Shown here: piece by piece, positions 52,971-58,133 of the stretch
How the letters are laid out: every line of letters begins with the position of its first letter
How positions within the stretch are numbered: the first letter of the stretch is position 1
Source of the DNA: Limnochordales bacterium
GTDB lineage: Bacteria; Bacillota; Limnochordia; Limnochordales; DUMU01
NCBI GenBank assembly: GCA_014896315.1
Contig: JADBKP010000003.1
Coordinates: forward strand, 1-58,133
DNA length: 58,133 nucleotides
Direction: 5' to 3'
Notes under the pieces: generated by a model
The model's input: only the letters and a program-made list of their open reading frames with translations
Told to the model about the DNA's origin: nothing
Databases searched by the model: none
Position numbers and translations under genes: made by a program

Positions 52971-53987
52971 ATGCTCAGGTTCATGCCGTTCCGTCTTAGT
53001 ATCATACTTTGCCTTGCTGTGGTAGCTCTGGGCATCAGTACTTTATCCGCGTCTGCCGCGAGCGCCTCTCCGCCCTGGCATCTCACGCTCGAGCAAGGCA
53101 TCGTAACCCCCGGCTCCTCCGCTGCCCTCCCCTGGCAGGGCACCACCTACCGTCTGGGCATCACCGCCCAGCAGCTTGGCAGCAGCGAGCAGTTGACTCT
53201 GGCCTGGGGCCACCTCTCGGCCCTGGAGACGGGCGAGAGCCTGGAGACCCTTGCTCTCGATTACACCTACCGGCAAATGCTGCTGGTCTTCGGTTACGTG
53301 CGGTTCGCCAGCCACCTGGCGCTGCAGGTTGCGCCCGACCGTACCGATTCTGTCGGGGCAGAGCTGCAACTCAGGGGCGAAGCTGTTGTGGGAAATCTCG
53401 GCGGTTTCTTCCGGGTCGCGTATCGCTCGCCCACCTTCGCAGAGCCGCTCTTTCTGCCCGCGCCGGACCTCTTTCCGGCCTGGCCGCTCGGTTCGCAGTA
53501 CGCGGGTGCTGTAGCAGAGACAGAATTCCGGTCCCGCCTGAACTCGCGCACCACCTGGGTCGGCAATATCGCCTGGCGTTGGCCGCCAGCAGAAAGCCCC
53601 CAGGTCGGCCTGGCATTCGGCCCTGAGCTGAGCCTGGGAGATTGGGGTCGTATTGCCGGCAAGATTGGCTTCCGGTCCCAGAGCCGGGCTACGCACGGCA
53701 TCCTCGGACTTTCAACCCGCCTCTACCCCGCCCCCTCCTTCCTGGTCCGGCTCGATGCCACAGCTGACAGTACCGGCAGGATTGACTGGTCAGGAGGGGT
53801 TGGTTTTGACCTGGAGATTCCGGGCTTCCGGGGCACGGCCAGCCTGGTAGCGACGCAACGCGAGGGTGACCCCACCGCCACGTTCGGTACCTCCCTCACG
53901 GCCTCTCTGCCGTTGCGGCATACGGAGATCAGTCTCGATTATCAGCTGAGCGGTGCGGCCTGCCTGACGTTCCGCTACCAATTCTGA
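52971..53987 (+). CDS. Probable outer-membrane beta-barrel protein
   Basis: 338 residues with a signal peptide (LSIILCLAVVALGISTLSASAASA). The mature chain alternates amphipathic strands and turns (TYRLGITAQQLGSSEQLTLAWGHLS, LALDYTYRQMLLVFGYVRFASHLALQV, STRLYPAPSFLVRLDATADS) and closes with LTFRYQF, a C-terminal Phe typical of Bam substrates. It lacks TolC-type helices. It follows the RND gene by 37 bases and is followed by a strong terminator, so it ends the operon. Function unknown; it may be the outer-membrane acceptor or channel. Confidence 0.65.
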   Translation: MLRFMPFRLSIILCLAVVALGISTLSASAASASPPWHLTLEQGIVTPGSSAALPWQGTTYRLGITAQQLGSSEQLTLAWGHLSALETGESLETLALDYTYRQMLLVFGYVRFASHLALQVAPDRTDSVGAELQLRGEAVVGNLGGFFRVAYRSPTFAEPLFLPAPDLFPAWPLGSQYAGAVAETEFRSRLNSRTTWVGNIAWRWPPAESPQVGLAFGPELSLGDWGRIAGKIGFRSQSRATHGILGLSTRLYPAPSFLVRLDATADSTGRIDWSGGVGFDLEIPGFRGTASLVATQREGDPTATFGTSLTASLPLRHTEISLDYQLSGAACLTFRYQF

Positions 53988-53998
53988 AGCAGAATAAT

Positions 53999-54034
53999 AA
54001 GGGGCAAGAGCAATCGAAAGCTCTTGCCCCTTTT
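53999..54034. terminator. Bidirectional rho-independent terminator
   Basis: GGGGCAAGAGC pairs perfectly with GCTCTTGCCCC around an 8-base loop, followed by TTTT on the plus strand and an A/T-rich run on the other. It separates the transport operon from the convergent pgi gene. Confidence 0.9.
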
Positions 54035-54105
54035 GCTTAGTGATATCCTCATTCAGGCCCGGTCTTGCGCCTCAACTTGAAAAGCCTCATGCCTGCGTGT
54101 GGGGC

Positions 54106-55422
54106 TTATATCCCCGGCTTGCCCAGCAGTCGGAACATGTTCCGCTTGTACGCCTCCACTCCCGGTTGGTCGAAAGGATTGACTCCCAGCAGGTAGCCAC
54201 TGATTGCGCAGGCAACCTCGAAGAAGAAGACAAGCTGCCCGAAGACGGGTGCACTGCGCTCGGCCAGGTGGAGCTGGATTACGGGGACACCACCAGCTAC
54301 GTGGGCCTCAACGGTTCCCCGGAAGGCCATCTCGTTGACATGCCCCAGAGTGCGCCCGGCCAGGTACTCAAGGCCGTCGATATCGGTGGCTTCCGCGGGT
54401 ATGACTAGATCCGGCCCCTGGTTTTCCAGGTGCAGGACGGTTTCGATGAGAATTCGCGCTCCCTCCTGGATGTACTGCCCGAGGGAATGCAGATCGGTGG
54501 TAAAGTCGGCCGAGGCCGGGTAGAGGCCCTTGCCGTCCTTGCCCTCACTCTCGCCAAAGAGCTGCTTCCACCATTCGCCAAAGGTGTGAAGGTGAGGATC
54601 GAAGTTCACGAGAAGCTCTATCTGGCGCCCTTTGCGGGCGAGAATGTTCCGTAAGGCCGCGTACTGGTAGGCTTCGTTGTTGCCCACCCCCGGTCTGGTC
54701 CACCACTCCGCCGCGGCTGCCGCTCCCGCCAGAACCGCCTCCACATCGATTCCCGCCACCGCCATCGGCAGCAGACCCACGGGTGTCAGTACCGAGTAAC
54801 GGCCGCCTACGTCGTCGGGAATGGTGAAGGTCTCATACCCTTCCTCGGCGGCGAGCTTACGCAATGCCCCCTTCTCCCGGTCCGTAGTCACCAGAATCCG
54901 CCGGCGGGCCTCTTCCCGGCCATAACGGCGGAGCAGCTGCTCCCGCAACAGGCGAAAGGACAGCGCCGGCTCGGTGGTGGTGCCTGACTTGGAAATGACG
55001 TTGACGACCACTTCTTCCTGCTCCAGGAGCGCCAGGATCTCCGCAGTCACGGCAGGAGAGAGGTGATTGCCCAGGAAGTAGATGCGCGGCCCGTTACGCT
55101 TGGGCAGCGCCATCTCATTGCGGTGGAGGGGGAGAAGCATCTCAATAGCTGCCCGGGCGCCGAGATACGATCCGCCGATGCCCACCACCACGAACGCCGT
55201 GGCCTTCTCCCGCACCCGCCGGGCAGCCGCCAGGATCCTTTCTAATTCCTGGCGGTCAGCCCGGCGTGCCAGCTCCAACCATCCGCGAAAGTCAGCTCCT
55301 GCGCCCGTTCCCTGTCGGAGCAGATCGTGCGCGGTCCGAACAAAGGGATCAAGCCGATCCAGTTCACCGGAGGAGACAAAGCTGGAAAGAGCCGTTGTGT
55401 CCAACCGGACCATCTTTTCCAT
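54106..55422 (-). CDS. pgi: Glucose-6-phosphate isomerase
   Basis: A 438-residue enzyme interconverting glucose 6-phosphate and fructose 6-phosphate in glycolysis. Motifs include FVVVGIGGSYLGARAAIEMLLP, the phosphate-binding NVISKSGTTTEPALSFRLLRE, the signature region GGRYSVLTPVGLLPMAVAGID, and GESEGKDGKGLYPASADFTTDLHSLGQYIQ. The length is close to Bacillus Pgi (about 450). The start is ATG 55422, GGGAGG upstream at 11 bases; ATG 55413 is also possible, and the open frame to 55569 is not supported. It is divergent from the gal genes. Confidence 0.96.
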   Translation of the reverse strand: MEKMVRLDTTALSSFVSSGELDRLDPFVRTAHDLLRQGTGAGADFRGWLELARRADRQELERILAAARRVREKATAFVVVGIGGSYLGARAAIEMLLPLHRNEMALPKRNGPRIYFLGNHLSPAVTAEILALLEQEEVVVNVISKSGTTTEPALSFRLLREQLLRRYGREEARRRILVTTDREKGALRKLAAEEGYETFTIPDDVGGRYSVLTPVGLLPMAVAGIDVEAVLAGAAAAAEWWTRPGVGNNEAYQYAALRNILARKGRQIELLVNFDPHLHTFGEWWKQLFGESEGKDGKGLYPASADFTTDLHSLGQYIQEGARILIETVLHLENQGPDLVIPAEATDIDGLEYLAGRTLGHVNEMAFRGTVEAHVAGGVPVIQLHLAERSAPVFGQLVFFFEVACAISGYLLGVNPFDQPGVEAYKRNMFRLLGKPGI

Positions 55423-55634
55423 GTCCGCACGTGCCTCCCTACTGTTGGCGCTCGGCGGGAAACCCGCCCCGCACTTCCGCCGGCGCGCACGGGGCAATCC
55501 CGTGTACCCGCGGCTATCATGTACCTCCAGGATAAACCGGCACAAGCCATGTGGAAAGGCATGAATCATTTGACGCCGGCAGGAACGAAGCTGCGTCTCG
55601 TCGAAGTCGCCAACGTCTGATCTTGGAAACGGAG

Positions 55635-55853
55635 ATGGCTCCCTTGGCTAATAGCAAACCCGAGTTCCTGAATCCCCAGGCTATCAATGTTGCTCCGGCT
55701 TCCGCTGGCCCGGACGATCCGGCCTCCGACCGGGATCCTTATCCGAACTGCCCTTTGCCCGATCCTCCCGGGCTGGTGAAAGAGCGACGGATCAAGGATG
55801 ATGGGCGTTACATCATCTTCTACTGGGAGGAGGGGAGCCGGCCGCATGTCTGA
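55635..55853 (+). CDS. Short conserved-looking protein upstream of galT
   Basis: 72 residues from ATG 55635: a Pro/Asp-rich first half and the ending RRIKDDGRYIIFYWEEG. It has no signal or membrane span. Its stop overlaps the galT start by 8 bases (ATG 55846), so the two are translationally coupled and it probably belongs to the gal operon. I do not recognise the family. The last 20 residues look like a beta hairpin. Confidence 0.5.
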   Translation: MAPLANSKPEFLNPQAINVAPASAGPDDPASDRDPYPNCPLPDPPGLVKERRIKDDGRYIIFYWEEGSRPHV

Positions 55854-56844
55854 GCTGCGATGGAATCCCATCCTGCGCGAATGGGTGGTGACCGCCACTC
55901 ACCGGCAGGAGCGCACTTACAAACCTCCGGCGGACTTCTGTCCCCTCTGCCCCACCCGTCCGGGCGAGCATCCCACCGAAGTCCCGGCACCGACCTACGA
56001 CATAGTAGTCTTTGAAAATAAGTTCCCATCCTTTCGCCGTCAGCCACCCGCCCCTGCCGTTGCCGGAGATGAGTTGAATCCGGTCGCTCCCGCCAGCGGG
56101 ATCTGCGAGGTAGTGCTCTACTCTCCGGAGCATAAGGGAAGCCTTGCGACCTCACCCCTCTCCCGGCTGCGCCGTCTTGTACGCGTCTGGACCGACAGGT
56201 ATCGAGAGCTGGGAAGCCGCCCGTTTATTAAATACGTGTTGATCTTCGAGAACAAGGGCGATGTGATCGGTGTAACCCTGGAGCATCCCCACGGACAGAT
56301 CTACGGCTTCCCCTTCATTCCTCCCCGACCGGGGATAGAGCTCGAGGCTGCCAACGATTACTGGCAGGAGAAGCAGCGCTGTCTCTTCTGCGATCTTCTC
56401 GCCCGGGACCTGGAGGACGGTCGCCGGATCGTAGCGGCAAGCAAACAGTACGTCGCGTTTGTTCCCTTCGCTGCCCGCTATCCTTATGAGGTTCACATAA
56501 TGCCCCGGCGGCATCTGGGTAGTCTGGCTGACCTGACATTGTCGGAAAGCGACGAGCTGGCGGCCATGTTGAAACTGGTGACGCAGAAGTACGACAATCT
56601 TTTCGGCTTTTCGCTCCCTTACATGATGATCATGCACCAGAGCCCTACCGACGGAAAGGAGTATCCTGGCTACCATTTCCACATCGAGTTCTACCCTCCC
56701 CACCGGACGGCAACCAGGCTCAAGTATCTGGCCGGCTGTGAATCGGGGGCGGGCACGTTCATCAACGATACTCTGCCAGAAGAGAAGGCAGCCGAGCTGC
56801 GCAACCTTGCGCCGCATACCGTAGAGGAGCTGCCCGATGCATAA
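55846..56844 (+). CDS. galT: Galactose-1-phosphate uridylyltransferase
   Basis: 332 residues. This Leloir enzyme swaps UMP between UDP-glucose and galactose 1-phosphate. Order: MSELRWNPILREWVVTATHRQ, the zinc pair CPLC near residue 28, GVTLEHPHGQIYGFPFIP, then in the second half CLFCDLLARD, HIMPRRHLGSLADL and the catalytic H-x-H-type motif GYHFHIEFYPP. It is a class I HIT-superfamily protein. ATG 55846 follows GGGAGGAGGGG; the open frame to 55798 is not needed. galK follows by 35 bases. Confidence 0.95.
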   Translation: MSELRWNPILREWVVTATHRQERTYKPPADFCPLCPTRPGEHPTEVPAPTYDIVVFENKFPSFRRQPPAPAVAGDELNPVAPASGICEVVLYSPEHKGSLATSPLSRLRRLVRVWTDRYRELGSRPFIKYVLIFENKGDVIGVTLEHPHGQIYGFPFIPPRPGIELEAANDYWQEKQRCLFCDLLARDLEDGRRIVAASKQYVAFVPFAARYPYEVHIMPRRHLGSLADLTLSESDELAAMLKLVTQKYDNLFGFSLPYMMIMHQSPTDGKEYPGYHFHIEFYPPHRTATRLKYLAGCESGAGTFINDTLPEEKAAELRNLAPHTVEELPDA

Positions 56845-56879
56845 CAGAGTACCCGTACAGAAAAGGAAGGAGCGTACCC

Positions 56880-58100
56880 ATGTCGCAGGCAGAGACCAAC
56901 CCTCCGGTCCGTCACGAGCGGCTCACCTGCCTCTATGAGGAGTTCCATCGCCGCTTCGGAGATGCCCCCGCCGCCGACTTCCCGATACGGGCGGTACGAG
57001 CCCCGGGGCGGGTCAATCTCATTGGCGAGCATACCGACTACAATGGCGGCTTTGTGTTGCCGGCGGCCATCGACCGGGAAGTTATCATGGTCGGGCGCCG
57101 CCGTCCCGACCACGAGGTCCGCCTCTACTCCCTGGACTACCAGGAGGAGGCGGCCGGTGATGTCCGGACGCCGGATCGGACCGCGCACCCGACCTGGTCC
57201 CGCTATGTGCACGGGGTGGTCTGGGCCTTGCAGCAGCGGGGCTTCAAACCCGGCGGTTTTGAGGCCGTACTTACCGGCAACGTTCCGCAGGGGGCAGGGC
57301 TCTCCTCCTCCGCAGCCCTCGAAGTCGCCACCGCCATGTTGCTGCAAACCCTCTTTGACCTCCCGCTCTCCGGTCCGGAGATGGCCGCCCTCTGCCAGGA
57401 AGCGGAGAACCGTTTCGTCGGTGTCAACTGTGGCATCATGGACCAGTTTATCTCCCGAATGGGCAGGCAGGGTACCGCGCTGTTGCTCGACTGCCGTTCA
57501 CTGGAGTACAGATGGGTACCGCTGCCGGATGAGCGGGTCCGAATCGTGATTGCCAATACCGCCGTGGTGCGGGGGCTTGTGGCATCCGCCTACAACGTGC
57601 GGCGGGCCGAGTGTGAGGAAGGTGTAAGGCTGATCCGTCAATGGGAGCCGACCGTCTCCCAGCTGCGGGATGTGACGCCGGAAATGCTGGAGAAGTATGC
57701 ATCGCACCTGCCCGAGCCGGTTCGCCGGAGGGTGACCCACGTGGTAGCGGAAAACCAGCGCGTGCTTGAGACCGTGGCTGCCCTGGAAGAAGGAGACTGG
57801 CAGCGTTGCGGCGAGCTCCTTGTCGCATCACATGCGAGCTTGAGGGACCTCTACGAGGTGAGTTCGCCCGCTCTCGATCTGATGGTGGAGCTTGCCCTTT
57901 CGGTGCCCGGCGTCCTGGGATCGCGGATGACAGGTGCCGGCTTTGGTGGTTGCACCGTCAGCCTGGTGCGGGAGGAGGCTGTGGAGCAGTTTCTGGCGAC
58001 GGTGATTCCTGAATACCGGCGACGGGCTACCTGGCAACTGGCGGGTGAACCGGAAGCTTATGTGTGCCGGGCCGCCGACGGTGCGACGGTGATCTCCTGA
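56880..58100 (+). CDS. galK: Galactokinase
   Basis: A 406-residue GHMP kinase phosphorylating galactose at C1. The galactokinase signature GRVNLIGEHTDYNGGFVLP is near residue 42; the ATP loop GNVPQGAGLSSSAALEVATAML is near 138; CGIMDQFISRMGRQGTALLLDCRSL carries the catalytic Asp; the third motif is SRMTGAGFGGCTVSLV. ATG 56880 follows AAGGAAGGAG. With galT it forms the Leloir pair; galE and a galactose transporter are not in the window. The window ends 33 bases after the stop. Confidence 0.96.
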   Translation: MSQAETNPPVRHERLTCLYEEFHRRFGDAPAADFPIRAVRAPGRVNLIGEHTDYNGGFVLPAAIDREVIMVGRRRPDHEVRLYSLDYQEEAAGDVRTPDRTAHPTWSRYVHGVVWALQQRGFKPGGFEAVLTGNVPQGAGLSSSAALEVATAMLLQTLFDLPLSGPEMAALCQEAENRFVGVNCGIMDQFISRMGRQGTALLLDCRSLEYRWVPLPDERVRIVIANTAVVRGLVASAYNVRRAECEEGVRLIRQWEPTVSQLRDVTPEMLEKYASHLPEPVRRRVTHVVAENQRVLETVAALEEGDWQRCGELLVASHASLRDLYEVSSPALDLMVELALSVPGVLGSRMTGAGFGGCTVSLVREEAVEQFLATVIPEYRRRATWQLAGEPEAYVCRAADGATVIS

Positions 58101-58133
58101 GTTACTCCGGTTCGGAGGTGCGGGGTATGTGGG

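Overview
The window reads as part of the chromosome of a GC-rich, endospore-forming but diderm (two-membrane) member of the Bacillota. Three things support this. There is an alpha/beta-type small acid-soluble spore protein (11589-11795, minus). There are three secreted proteins with beta-barrel-like composition ending in an aromatic residue (8250-9578, 9568-10704, 52971-53987), plus a LolA-like protein and an RND transporter. There is a Firmicute-type LexA box upstream of a mutagenic polymerase operon. A Limnochordia-like lineage would fit, but that is inference; no rRNA is present.

Layout. 1-5.9 kb is a mobile-element graveyard: two copies of one IS256-family element (one cut by the window edge), a second IS256-family transposase fragment, an IS3 orfB remnant, a DDE transposase remnant, an IS21-type end, and truncated passengers (HAD phosphatase, Uma2 nuclease, an unidentified gene). 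A tRNA-Ala(CGC) follows at about 6 kb. 6.1-11.5 kb is an envelope block: a lipoprotein, two overlapping outer-membrane-type proteins and an N-acetylmuramoyl-L-alanine amidase. 11.6-17.7 kb holds the spore protein, threonine synthase, an unknown protein, and an SNF2 helicase with an overlapping partner. 17.8-24.5 kb carries three more large lipoproteins (two directly abutting) and a YdcF-like protein. 24.6-27.9 kb is a second mobile or decayed zone: an internally deleted IS21 relic, a frameshifted ParB remnant among AT-rich palindromes, a small Cys/His protein, an AbrB/RelE-type toxin-antitoxin pair and an IS630 fragment.

28.1-39.3 kb is carbohydrate and wall metabolism: LD-carboxypeptidase, glycerol kinase, two orphan ABC sugar-binding proteins, a GH51-like secreted glycosidase lacking the expected nucleophile, a secreted two-domain protein, a Gfo/Idh/MocA oxidoreductase and a 3-methyladenine glycosylase. 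39.4-42.7 kb is a minus-strand run: YpiB-like protein, NamA-type ene-reductase, signal peptidase I and a SIS-domain protein. 43.0-47.7 kb is an SOS-regulated mutasome: ImuB-like protein, DUF6504-like protein and a DnaE2/ImuC-like polymerase. Its 3' end overlaps lipA on the opposite strand. 48.8-54.0 kb is a LolA-like / RND / outer-membrane-protein operon. 54.1-58.1 kb is Pgi, then a short ORF, GalT and GalK of the Leloir pathway.

The most noteworthy items are the SOS mutasome with tandem LexA boxes and no imuA, the LolA-RND-OMP operon, the lipoprotein family, the mosaic IS256 copies sharing one frameshift, and the palindrome cluster around the dead parB.
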